The notes: generated from the sequence alone by a model not told the origin. 8,090 nt of DNA from Bacteroidota bacterium (GCA_023448955.1 JAEXJU010000017.1:1-8090), one strand, 5' to 3'. Counted from the first letter of the stretch, positions 1-6,422 are shown. A program made the numbers and translations.

Positions 1-1193
1 AATCCTACCCAATCGAAAAAAGAAGTATGGCACAGGCCATTTATGGTTTAGGTGTGATTATTGGCCCTACATTAGGACCACCTCTTGGAGGATATATTGT
101 AGATAATTACAGCTGGCCTTATATCTTTTACATCAACATTCCTTTAGGAATTATTGCAACATTATTGACATTACAATTCGTAAGAAGCCCGAAATATTCC
201 GAGAAACGATCTGCATCTGATGTAGATTGGATAGGAATTGCCCTTCTGGCAGCATTTGTTGGTTCATTGCAATATATTTTGGAAAGAGGACACGAAGATG
301 ACTGGTTTGAAAGTAAAGTGATTGTAACACTCACGGTGACAGCAGTTGTAGGATTTATAATGTTTATATGGAGAGAGCTGACTTTTAAATATCCGATTGT
401 AGAGCTCAGGGTTCTCAAGAACGGAAACCTGAGGATAGGAACGGTGATGTCTTTTGTTCTGGGCTTCGGATTGTACGGATCAACCTTTATTGTTCCGCTT
501 TACACCCAGAGTATTCTTGGCTGGACTGCATTGCAATCCGGAGCTTTGATGATTCCCGCAGCGCTCACCACTGCTTTTATGATGCCAATAATAGGAAAAC
601 TTCTGACCAAAGGCGCCAAGCAACAGATACTTGTGGCTTTAGGGTTTTTAATATTCTTTATTTACAGTTTCTGGGGATATAAAATCCTGACACCAGACAC
701 AGGTAAAGACGCTTTCTTTTGGATGCTTATTGTAAGAGGAATGGGACTGGGATTATTATTTATTCCAATCACATCATTATCATTGAGTACGCTCAAAGGT
801 CCTGAAATTGGTCAGGGTGCAGCTTTTACAGGAATGATGCGTCAGTTGGGCGGTTCGTTTGGAATTGCAGCAATTACAACATTCATTGCCAACAGGACAC
901 AGCTTTACAGGAGTAATCTGGTATCGCATCTGGATGTTAATGATTTAGATGTACAACAGCGTGTTACAGCCCTGAAAGGTAGTTTTATGGCAAAAGGAAT
1001 GTCGCCGGATGTGGCATTGCAGTCGGCGTACAAAATGCTGGATTTTTCAGTAACCAAACAAGCCACAGTACTTTCTTATATGGATGTTTTTCTCTATCTG
1101 GGAATTGTATTCCTGATCTGTATACCATTTGTATTATTTGTAAGAGAAAGAAAAGGCAAAGGCGAGAAGATCGACCTGAGTGCGGTTCATTAA
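1..1193 (+). CDS. DHA2/EmrB-family MFS drug:H+ antiporter, 5' end missing
   Basis: This is an inner-membrane major facilitator of the DHA2 (14-helix, EmrB/QacA) group, which exports drugs or other amphiphilic compounds in exchange for protons. The frame is open from the window edge (SYPIEKRS precedes the Met at base 27), so the true start lies outside. With family members at about 510-530 residues, roughly 120-130 are missing. Counting from Met at 27, the antiporter motif C lies at residues 7-22 (GLGVIIGPTLGPPLGG) and is followed by the typical SWPYIFYINIP. About ten hydrophobic helices follow. Residues 237-253 (RGMGLGLLFIPITSLSL) and 272-282 (RQLGGSFGIAA) are characteristic of the C-terminal half. 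The protein ends in a short basic cytoplasmic tail. In Gram-negative bacteria such pumps usually work with an EmrA/HlyD adaptor and a TolC-like channel encoded next to them, here presumably upstream. A strong terminator follows. The family is certain; the substrate cannot be read from sequence. Confidence 0.93.
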   Translation, partial: SYPIEKRSMAQAIYGLGVIIGPTLGPPLGGYIVDNYSWPYIFYINIPLGIIATLLTLQFVRSPKYSEKRSASDVDWIGIALLAAFVGSLQYILERGHEDDWFESKVIVTLTVTAVVGFIMFIWRELTFKYPIVELRVLKNGNLRIGTVMSFVLGFGLYGSTFIVPLYTQSILGWTALQSGALMIPAALTTAFMMPIIGKLLTKGAKQQILVALGFLIFFIYSFWGYKILTPDTGKDAFFWMLIVRGMGLGLLFIPITSLSLSTLKGPEIGQGAAFTGMMRQLGGSFGIAAITTFIANRTQLYRSNLVSHLDVNDLDVQQRVTALKGSFMAKGMSPDVALQSAYKMLDFSVTKQATVLSYMDVFLYLGIVFLICIPFVLFVRERKGKGEKIDLSAVH

Positions 1194-1217
1194 TATTTAT
1201 TTTTTAGTTGTTTGTTG

Positions 1218-1253
1218 AAAACTCAGAATCTTTATTAGTTCTGAGTTTTTTTT
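1218..1253 (+). terminator. Rho-independent terminator of the efflux transporter
   Basis: An 11-bp perfect stem pairs 1218-1228 with 1239-1249 around a 10-nt loop. Eight T residues (1246-1253) overlap and follow the 3' arm. It lies 25 bases after the transporter stop codon and isolates the following small gene from the efflux unit. Confidence 0.9.
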
Positions 1254-1306
1254 GGCACTGATTTTAATGGTAGTTGAGTTATCAATCCATTCAAAATATC
1301 AAAGTT

Positions 1307-1708
1307 ATGATGCCATTATTATCCCAGATAATTCATTTATTTCTCATTGCCGTTCCGGTGGCGTGTATTGCCTGGACGGTCACACACGAAGAAATATTTC
1401 GTGAGCCGAGAGAATATTGTCAGAAAATATGTGGAAATACGCAATCTGTCGCAAAAAGAAAATTTTTTTACCTTTTTACTTGCGAATATTGCTTCAGTCA
1501 TTATATCAGCATCATCTTTTTGATTATAACAAATTTCCAGCTTTTATACGATGGATGGCGTGGATATTTGCTTACCTTTTTTTCATTGGTGTGGATTGCC
1601 AACTGGTATATGAGCCTGTTCGGCTACCTGAGACAAAGCCTGAAAGTAGAGAAAATCGAGGCTAAGATGAAGGACGAGAATCTCAAAGAAATGACTGGCA
1701 ATCAATAA
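1307..1708 (+). CDS. small three-helix membrane protein with CEYC motif (DUF1360-like)
   Basis: A 133-residue predicted inner-membrane protein of unknown function. Numbered from the ATG at 1307, helix 1 covers about residues 8-25. It is followed by a cytoplasm- or periplasm-facing stretch beginning THEEIFREPRE, a basic segment (AKRKFF), and the pair of cysteines C59-x-x-C62 in CEYCFSHY at the entry of helix 2 (about 63-82). Helix 3 covers about 85-107, and the tail is highly charged (EKIEAKMKDEN). The layout of an acidic/Arg patch after helix 1 plus CxxC and an aromatic residue leading into helix 2 resembles DUF1360-type proteins; that assignment is from memory of the family and is tentative. 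The frame also extends to a TTG at 1274, but the ATG pair at 1307/1310 starts just before helix 1 and is preferred. It stands alone between a terminator and a convergent regulator. No flavobacterial promoter consensus is visible upstream. Confidence 0.75.
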   Translation: MMPLLSQIIHLFLIAVPVACIAWTVTHEEIFREPREYCQKICGNTQSVAKRKFFYLFTCEYCFSHYISIIFLIITNFQLLYDGWRGYLLTFFSLVWIANWYMSLFGYLRQSLKVEKIEAKMKDENLKEMTGNQ

Positions 1709-1803
1709 CTATTCTGATAATATGCCTTTTTACAACATAATAATAGCTTTTCTAAAAATATCTCAACCTTCAAACTCTCAGACGAGCAAATCCTACTACT
1801 CAT

Positions 1804-2559
1804 TCAAATCCAATTCAGTTTCGAAGCCAGAGTACATGCTTCCGTAGTATTAGAAACGCGCATCTTTTCCAGAATATTTTGTCGGTGCCTGTTCACAGTA
1901 TTGATGCTGATGAAAAGTATATCTGCAATCTCCTTACTACGTTTTCCTTGCTGAATCATTTTCAGAATCTCTTTTTCACGTACCGATAAGAAATCAGAAT
2001 TCTCAACCTCGGACTTGTGAATAACTGTTCCATCAGCAGTATTAATAATCATTCCGGTATAATCCGTTGATGGGAAAAAATCAAACTGGTAAAGACATAA
2101 CGCCATTTCTATATTTTGAAATTTGGTCTCTGAAAAATAAAACATTCTGTGGAGCAGACATTTTTCATTTTCTTGGATACGAAGTTTACTTAAAATAGAA
2201 TAATCTTTTCTTTTTTCCGAATCTATAGTTTTAATAAACTGAAAGAACTGAAGTTCCAGAATATGTTTTTTTAAAACATCATCTGGATTCAGAATTTCAA
2301 AAAGTTCTTCTTCCCAAATACTTTCGATTTCCAGAGCATTCTGATTTTTAAAAATATGGAGTTGCTGAGCGATGTTGCCGGAGTAGATGTAGCTTTTATT
2401 ATTTTTAAAGTCACTGAGGATTGCAATTCCGTTTTCCAACATTGCGAAATTGATAGCCATTTTTTTGCATTGGTCAAGCTGGAGTTGTTCGCTTTCAGTT
2501 TCTGAAAGGAAATCCTGTTTTAGTAAAGTATTGCCAAGATCAGATTGGATATCTTTCAT
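1804..2559 (-). CDS. PAS-like sensor / LuxR-type HTH transcriptional regulator
   Basis: A 251-residue cytoplasmic transcription factor. The C-terminal residues 189-248 are a GerE/LuxR helix-turn-helix. The signature LSVREKEIL (191-199) is followed by GKRSKEIADILFIS and the recognition helix region INTVNRHRQNILEKM (219-233). The N-terminal part (about 38-160) is an alpha/beta region with a PAS-like pattern (ENGIAILSDF, then a strand-rich half ending ALCLYQFD). No receiver domain with a phosphoacceptor Asp is visible, so the signal is probably a small molecule or redox state rather than phosphorelay; this is inference. The protein ends LNWI, as many members end shortly after the HTH. The start ATG at 2557-2559 is the first in frame and gives a normal length. 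The gene is divergent from the O-acetyltransferase, with 76 bases between the two starts, so regulation of that neighbour or of itself is plausible but unproven. No TAnnTTTG promoter was seen for it. Confidence 0.9.
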   Translation of the reverse strand: MKDIQSDLGNTLLKQDFLSETESEQLQLDQCKKMAINFAMLENGIAILSDFKNNKSYIYSGNIAQQLHIFKNQNALEIESIWEEELFEILNPDDVLKKHILELQFFQFIKTIDSEKRKDYSILSKLRIQENEKCLLHRMFYFSETKFQNIEMALCLYQFDFFPSTDYTGMIINTADGTVIHKSEVENSDFLSVREKEILKMIQQGKRSKEIADILFISINTVNRHRQNILEKMRVSNTTEACTLASKLNWI

Positions 2560-2581
2560 TCAAAATGGTTATTAATCAGTA

Positions 2582-2612
2582 TTGATAATGCGTGGCAAAG
2601 CCATTATTTTTG
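2582..2612 (+). promoter_or_regulatory. flavobacterial promoter for the O-acetyltransferase
   Basis: TTG at 2582-2584 and TATTTTTG at 2605-2612 are 20 bases apart, which fits the Bacteroidota -33/-7 consensus (TTG-N17-23-TAnnTTTG). Transcription would start near 2618, giving a leader of about 18 nt with an A-rich stretch (TAAAAGTACA) just before the ATG at 2636. The site lies within the 76-base gap shared with the divergent LuxR-type gene. Confidence 0.65.
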
Positions 2613-2635
2613 TTTTGTCATAATGTAAAAGTACA

Positions 2636-3196
2636 ATGAATAATCTGAACGAAAAAGAGAAAATGCTCTCCGGCGAATTGTATGATGCGAATAATGCATC
2701 GCTGGTAGAGGAAAGACAGCGAAGCAAGGATATGTGCTTTCGGTACAATCAGATTCAGCCAACCAGAATGAAAGAAAGAAAAGGTGTTATCAAAACGCTT
2801 TTTGGCAAAACAGGCAAGATGTTTCTGATAGAGCAGCCTTTCTACTGTGATTATGGTTACAACATAGAAATTGGTGAAAATTTCTACACCAATGTTAATG
2901 TCGTGATTCTCGATTGCGCCAAAGTGACTTTTGGAGACAATGTTTTCATTGCTCCAAACTGCGGATTCTACACAGCCGGACATCCATTGGATGCGGAAAC
3001 AAGAAACAAAGGTCTTGAATATGCAAAGCCAATAACCGTTGGTAATAACGTTTGGATCGGCGCCGGCTGCACGATTCTGCCAGGAGTAACCATTGGCGAT
3101 AATGCTGTCATCGGCGCAGGAAGCGTTGTTGTAAAAGATATTCCTGCCAATGTTCTGGCTGTTGGAAATCCTTGTAAGGTTATTAAAGAAATTTAG
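2636..3196 (+). CDS. sugar O-acetyltransferase, maltose/galactoside acetyltransferase (Maa/LacA/NodL) type
   Basis: A cytoplasmic enzyme that transfers an acetyl group from acetyl-CoA to a hydroxyl of a sugar or small saccharide. Its 186 residues match the usual family length. Residues about 5-58 form the N-terminal Mac domain (EKEKMLSGELYDAN, followed by an Arg/Lys-rich helix). The rest is a left-handed beta-helix of hexapeptide repeats (INIEIG, VTFGDN, ITVGNNVWIGAG, VTIGDNAVIGAG). The catalytic His is H116 in TAGHPLDAETR. D93 and W140 sit where substrate and CoA contacts lie in LacA-type enzymes, and the end (NPCKVIKEI) is typical. The motif following the Mac domain reads FYCDYG, with Cys where LacA has Ser. 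The ATG at 2636 lies 24 bases after a good -7 box. The gene is a single transcription unit, divergent from the LuxR-type regulator and followed by a palindromic spacer. The physiological acceptor is unknown; many family members act in detoxification or scavenging of non-metabolised sugars. Confidence 0.93.
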   Translation: MNNLNEKEKMLSGELYDANNASLVEERQRSKDMCFRYNQIQPTRMKERKGVIKTLFGKTGKMFLIEQPFYCDYGYNIEIGENFYTNVNVVILDCAKVTFGDNVFIAPNCGFYTAGHPLDAETRNKGLEYAKPITVGNNVWIGAGCTILPGVTIGDNAVIGAGSVVVKDIPANVLAVGNPCKVIKEI

Positions 3197-3201
3197 TTTT
3201 G
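3172..3201 (+). promoter_or_regulatory. candidate promoter for the DUF1349 gene, overlapping the acetyltransferase stop
   Basis: TTG at 3172-3174 and TAGTTTTG at 3194-3201 are 19 bases apart and fit the flavobacterial consensus. The -7 box includes the TAG stop codon of the acetyltransferase. Transcription would begin near 3207 and carry the whole palindrome 3203-3266 as a structured leader for the gene at 3296. It could be a chance match in AT-rich sequence. Confidence 0.4.
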
Positions 3202-3202
3202 T

Positions 3203-3266
3203 TCTCGCAGATTGTACTGATTTTGCAGATTGGAAAAAATCAGCACAATCTGATAAATCAGCGAGA
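3203..3266. repeat. imperfect palindrome with CAGATT units (terminator or extragenic repeat)
   Basis: The core hairpin pairs 3208-3224 with 3236-3252, 17 positions with a single A/C mismatch, around an 11-nt loop. An outer TCTCGC (3203-3208) is complementary to GCGAGA (3261-3266), with an unpaired ATAAATCA-like bulge on one side. GCAGATT occurs twice on the 5' side, 18 bases apart (3207 and 3225). CAATCTG and AAATCAG-type complements recur on the 3' side, so several foldings compete. The T-rich tract after it (TTTATTTTTTAAT) makes it a plausible terminator for the acetyltransferase. CAGATT/GCGAGA palindromes of this style are, as I recall, scattered between genes in Chryseobacterium-like genomes. 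Confidence 0.65.
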
Positions 3267-3295
3267 GTTTATTTTTTAATATTTAAATCAACAAA

Positions 3296-3946
3296 ATGAA
3301 AAATATAATATTTACGTCTTTTATAATTTTGTCGGCTTTTAAAGGAATAAAAGCACAATCTCTGGAAAAAATGACCTGGTTCAATGAACCTTCACAATGG
3401 GAAATCAAAGACAAAAAACTCACAATGACTGTCACACCGCAGAGCGATTACTGGAGAATATCACATTACGGTTTCACAGTAGATGATGCACCATTTTATT
3501 ACAATACTTACGGCGGAGAGTTCGAAGCCAAAGTCAAAATCACAGGTGATTACAAAGCACGGTTTGACCAGACTGGAATAATGCTGAGAATCGATGAGCA
3601 GAATTATATCAAAGCCGGCGTTGAGTTTGTGGATGGTAAGTTTAATCTTAGCACAGTCGTTACGCACAAAACCAGCGATTGGAGCGTCATCGTTCTGGAG
3701 AAAACGCCACCGTTTGTCTGGATCAAGGCTGTAAGAAGATTGGACGCAGTAGAGATTTTCTATTCATTCGATGATAAAGATTATGTTTTGATGCGCAATG
3801 CTAATTTTCAGGATAACACGCCTGTTCAGGTCGGTTTTATGGGCGCAAGCCCGGACGGGAATGGTTTCAAAGCGACGTTTGAAAACTTCTCTGTCAAGCA
3901 TCTTCCGGACCAGCGGAGATTAGATTGGTTGAAGAAGAATCAGTAG
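3296..3946 (+). CDS. exported DUF1349 (concanavalin-like) protein
   Basis: A 216-residue protein with a typical Sec signal peptide. K2 is followed by a hydrophobic core (NIIFTSFIILSAF) and a probable cleavage after KGIKA at residue 20, before Q21. There is no lipobox Cys, so it is expected in the periplasm or outside the cell. The mature part is one DUF1349 domain, a jelly-roll fold of the concanavalin A-like lectin/glucanase group. Characteristic stretches are WFNEPSQWEI, the DYWRISHYGF segment, GGEFEAKVKITGDY, DQTGIMLRIDEQNYIKAGVE (86-105) and the late VQVGFMGASPDGNGFKATF. Related proteins are thought to bind or process carbohydrate, but no catalytic residues are established and none can be named here. 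The tail (LPDQRRLDWLKKNQ) is charged. The ATG at 3296 directly begins the signal peptide, after an A-rich leader (ATCAACAAA). A terminator follows at once, so it is the last or only gene of its transcript. Confidence 0.87.
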   Translation: MKNIIFTSFIILSAFKGIKAQSLEKMTWFNEPSQWEIKDKKLTMTVTPQSDYWRISHYGFTVDDAPFYYNTYGGEFEAKVKITGDYKARFDQTGIMLRIDEQNYIKAGVEFVDGKFNLSTVVTHKTSDWSVIVLEKTPPFVWIKAVRRLDAVEIFYSFDDKDYVLMRNANFQDNTPVQVGFMGASPDGNGFKATFENFSVKHLPDQRRLDWLKKNQ

Positions 3947-3950
3947 AAAA

Positions 3951-3986
3951 AAACTCTCAGAAAAAATATCTGAGAGTTTAATTTTT
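3951..3986 (+). terminator. Rho-independent terminator of the DUF1349 gene
   Basis: A 10-bp perfect stem pairs 3951-3960 with 3970-3979 around a 9-nt A-rich loop. It is preceded by A residues and followed by TTTAATTTTT. It starts 5 bases after the stop codon. Because A and T tracts flank both sides it may also stop transcripts arriving from ligA on the other strand. The stem (ACTCTCAG/CTGAGAGT) resembles the ACTCAGA/TCTGAGT stem of the terminator at 1218. Confidence 0.85.
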
Positions 3987-4096
3987 AGGAGCCGGGAACC
4001 TGCTTTTCGTTACAATCTTTTTTGCATCACGTTTTGTCAGGCTGAGGTTCTCGAAGCCCACGCAAAAAAGGATTTCCTCTACAATCAGGGCTAGGG
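3987..4096 (-). ncRNA. structured intergenic element, candidate Flavo-1-like RNA/repeat
   Basis: Read on the minus strand the element begins CCCTAGCCCTGATTGTAG and ends AAAGCAGGTTCCCGGCTCC. Visible structure: a 9-bp stem of CTTTTTTGC (4017-4025) with GCAAAAAAG (4062-4070). Inside it is a smaller hairpin in which GGCT (4040-4043) pairs with AGCC (4055-4058) around a short GAG/CTC stem. A closing stem is possible between AGCC (3990-3993) and GGCT (4089-4092), and GGAA (3995-3998) can pair with TTCC (4074-4077). The conserved ends around a variable stem-loop match, from memory, an abundant flavobacterial intergenic element beginning TAGCCC. I suspect this is the Rfam Flavo-1 family but cannot confirm the name. 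It lies 93 bases beyond the ligA stop on the same strand, between convergent genes. The stretch 4097-4189 is pyrimidine-rich on the plus strand and shows no gene or hairpin. Confidence 0.55.
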
Positions 4097-4189
4097 TTTT
4101 GTACCTTTTTTCAACATTCTAAATCATCATAAAAGTTTGTCCGTCGAATCAGAGTCTTAAATCTTTTCTCTTTTTTCTTGTTTCTTCTA

Positions 4190-6205
4190 TTATCCAATCA
4201 AATCTAAAAACTGCTGTTCATCCAAAATCGTAATTGTCCCAATATCCTGCGCTTTTTTCAGTTTGCTACCAGCTTTTTCGCCAACAACCAAATAGTTAAG
4301 GTTTTTCGAAACTGCAGAAATATTTTTTCCGTCATGCTTTTCCACCATTTCTTCTGCCTGTTCTCTTGTAAAGAGAGAGAGTTTGCCCGTAAACAGGAAC
4401 GTTTTTCCTTCCAAAACATTAGACAGAACTTCATTCGTATTTTCGCCTTTTTCCAGCTGAACGCCGTAAGATTTCAAACGCTCAATCATCAGGATATTTT
4501 CAGAATTCTGAAAAAAGTCTGCGATACTGACTGCTATTTTCATTCCGATATCTTCGACCTGACAAAGTTCTTCCAGAGTCGCATTTTTCAGTTCATCAAT
4601 CGTAGGAAAATTCTTCACCAGTTTCTTAGCAACCGTTTCACCAACGTGCTTGATTCCGATTCCGAATAATACTTTTTCAAACGGAACTTCTTTCGATTTT
4701 TCAATGCCATCCAGAATATTCTGAGCTGATTTTTCTGCCATTCTCTCAAGTGGAAGAAGCTGTTCTTTTGTCAGGGTGTAAAAATCAGCAGGGTTTTCAA
4801 TCAATTTTTCTCTATAAAGTTGTTCAATCGTTTCTCCTCCAAGATTTTCAATATTCAAAGCTTTTCTGGAAACATAATGGATTAGTTTTTGAACAACTTG
4901 CCTTGGACAATGGTTTTCATTAGGGCAAAAAGTGATTGCTTGGTCTACTATCGTTATTAAAGGAGTTTGGCAACTAGGACAATTTTCTGGAAAAACAATG
5001 TCTTTTGAATATAGACTTCGTTTTGCAAGATTTACATCAATAATCTTTGGAATGATTTCACCTCCTTTCTCGATATAAACGAAATCATCTAATTTTAAAT
5101 CTAATTTTCTAACAAAATCAAAGTTATGAAGAGTAGCTCTCTTTACAACACTACCAGCTAATTTAACTGGTTTTAAATTTGCTACTGGGGTTACAGCTCC
5201 AGTTCTGCCTATTTGATATTCAATACTTAATAAAATTGTTTCAGCCGTTTCGGCTTTAAATTTATAAGCTATTGCAAATCTAGGAGCTTTGGAGGTATAG
5301 GATAACAGTTGTTGTTGTGATAGAGAATTTACTTTTATAACAATTCCATCTATATCATATTTAAAATTTTTCCTTTTTGAATCAATATCTTGAATATATC
5401 TTTTTACGGCTAAAAGATTATCAAATATTTGAATGTGCTCAGAAATATTAAAACCAAATTTTTCAAATCTTTGTAATTGTTGCCAGTGCGTTTCATCTTT
5501 ATTAAAAATTTCTGTTGGAATTATCACTTGATAAAGCATTAAACACAAGCCTCTTCTTTTTACTTCTCTACTATCTTGTAATTTTAAACTTCCACTTGCG
5601 GTGTTTCGAGGATTCATAAACGGTTCTTCCTCTTTACTAATTCGTACTTTATTAATATTGTTGAACTTTTGATGGAGCATATATACTTCACCTCTTGCAT
5701 AAAATTTCTCAGGAACATTTTCATTATTAATATTTAAAGGAATATTAAATACATTTCTGATATTTTGTGTTATATCATCTCCTTCGTTACCATCACCTCT
5801 TGTAACGGCTTGGGTTAGTTTTCCATTTTCGTAGAGAATAGAAATCGAAGCACCGTCATATTTCAACTCACATACTAATTCAATTTTATCAGTATTTAAA
5901 AATTTTAAAGTTTTATAATACCAATTTTCAAGTTCAAAAAAATCATAAGAATTATTCAGAGAATACATTCTAAACTGATGCTGAACGGTTGGAAAATTCT
6001 TCGTGATTCCGCCACCGACTCGTAAAGTAGGAGAGTTGGCATCAAAAAATTCAGGATGAGCTGTTTCCAGCTCCTGAAGTTCTTTCAGTTTGGCGTCGAA
6101 CTCAAAATCAGAAATCGTATTGCTGTCAAGCACATAATAATTGTAATTATGCTGATGAAGTTCTTCTCTCAGGGATTCTATCTTTTGCTGAATGGTTTCG
6201 GACAT
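4190..6205 (-). CDS. ligA: NAD-dependent DNA ligase LigA
   Basis: Seals single-strand nicks with 5'-phosphate and 3'-OH ends in replication and repair, using NAD+; normally essential. From the ATG at 6205 it has 671 residues, the normal LigA length. Domains in order: NMN-binding Ia (about 1-60, YNYYVLD and SDFEFD), adenylation domain with the nucleotidyl-accepting K115 in CELKYDG, then RGDGNEGDD, RGEV, NPRNTASGSLKLQDS, DGIVIK and AYKFKAE, an OB fold, a four-Cys zinc finger (C409, C412, C427, C433), helix-hairpin-helix repeats (about 490-565, GIGIKHVGE and EDIGMKIA) and a C-terminal BRCT (about 597-671, LEGKTFLFTGKL). All key residues are present, so it should be active. The frame extends ten codons to a TTG, but that part overlaps the promoter, so 6205 is preferred. 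Odd: bases about 4800-6000 are much poorer in GC (about 29%) than both ends of the gene (38-41%), which suggests a mosaic gene. It is a single-gene unit on the minus strand. Confidence 0.97.
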   Translation of the reverse strand: MSETIQQKIESLREELHQHNYNYYVLDSNTISDFEFDAKLKELQELETAHPEFFDANSPTLRVGGGITKNFPTVQHQFRMYSLNNSYDFFELENWYYKTLKFLNTDKIELVCELKYDGASISILYENGKLTQAVTRGDGNEGDDITQNIRNVFNIPLNINNENVPEKFYARGEVYMLHQKFNNINKVRISKEEEPFMNPRNTASGSLKLQDSREVKRRGLCLMLYQVIIPTEIFNKDETHWQQLQRFEKFGFNISEHIQIFDNLLAVKRYIQDIDSKRKNFKYDIDGIVIKVNSLSQQQLLSYTSKAPRFAIAYKFKAETAETILLSIEYQIGRTGAVTPVANLKPVKLAGSVVKRATLHNFDFVRKLDLKLDDFVYIEKGGEIIPKIIDVNLAKRSLYSKDIVFPENCPSCQTPLITIVDQAITFCPNENHCPRQVVQKLIHYVSRKALNIENLGGETIEQLYREKLIENPADFYTLTKEQLLPLERMAEKSAQNILDGIEKSKEVPFEKVLFGIGIKHVGETVAKKLVKNFPTIDELKNATLEELCQVEDIGMKIAVSIADFFQNSENILMIERLKSYGVQLEKGENTNEVLSNVLEGKTFLFTGKLSLFTREQAEEMVEKHDGKNISAVSKNLNYLVVGEKAGSKLKKAQDIGTITILDEQQFLDLIG

Positions 6206-6222
6206 TTGAAAGTTATTTAAAG

Positions 6223-6230
6223 CAAAAATA
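6223..6230 (-). promoter_or_regulatory. -7 box of the ligA promoter
   Basis: TATTTTTG read on the minus strand is a perfect TAnnTTTG. Its end is 17 bases before the ATG at 6205, predicting a leader of only about 12 nt. The expected TTG at -33 is poor (TTA near 6253-6251). Its position inside the ten-codon TTG-initiated extension argues for the ATG start of LigA. Confidence 0.5.
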
Positions 6231-6290
6231 ACCAAAACAGGGAGAACGGCTAAAAATAAAATGAGTAATTTGGTTCTTCATAAAAATAAA

Positions 6291-6396
6291 ACCACTTAGT
6301 CACATAGTATGAACTTCTTTCAGCTTTGCTAAGATTTACGTCTTTGTGAACTTTAAAAGAGTTTAAATAATATAAAAAATCTTTGCGGACTTTGTG
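6291..6396. repeat. degenerate CTTTGyG-type intergenic repeat, possible relic
   Basis: The 217-base gap between ligA and the phosphodiesterase holds no gene. It contains ACCACTTAGTCACATAG (6291-6307), which looks like one arm of a palindrome whose partner is absent, then spaced copies of CTTTG: CTTTGCT (6324), CTTTGTG (6342), CTTTGCG (6381) and CTTTGTG (6390). Runs of CTTTGCG/CTTTGTG and CACATAG units are, as far as I recall, common spacer sequence in Chryseobacterium and Flavobacterium. No TAnnTTTG promoter for the downstream gene is visible; the nearest is AATCTTTG (6378-6385), one base off and without a TTG at the right distance. Confidence 0.35.
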
Positions 6397-6422
6397 TTCA
6401 AATTTATTCAATATTAAAAAAA

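Noticed and set aside
1417..1665. 82-codon open frame inside the small membrane-protein gene
   Set aside because: It lies wholly within the membrane-protein gene in another frame, and its translation lacks helices or domain features. The overlapping frame explains the sequence better.
4334..4669. 111-codon open frame antisense to ligA
   Set aside because: It is the complement of the HhH/BRCT region of ligA. Its Phe/Ser-rich translation has no domain character.
6206..6235. LigA start at the upstream TTG (681 residues)
   Set aside because: It overlaps the perfect -7 box at 6223-6230, and the family starts at the MSETIQQK segment.
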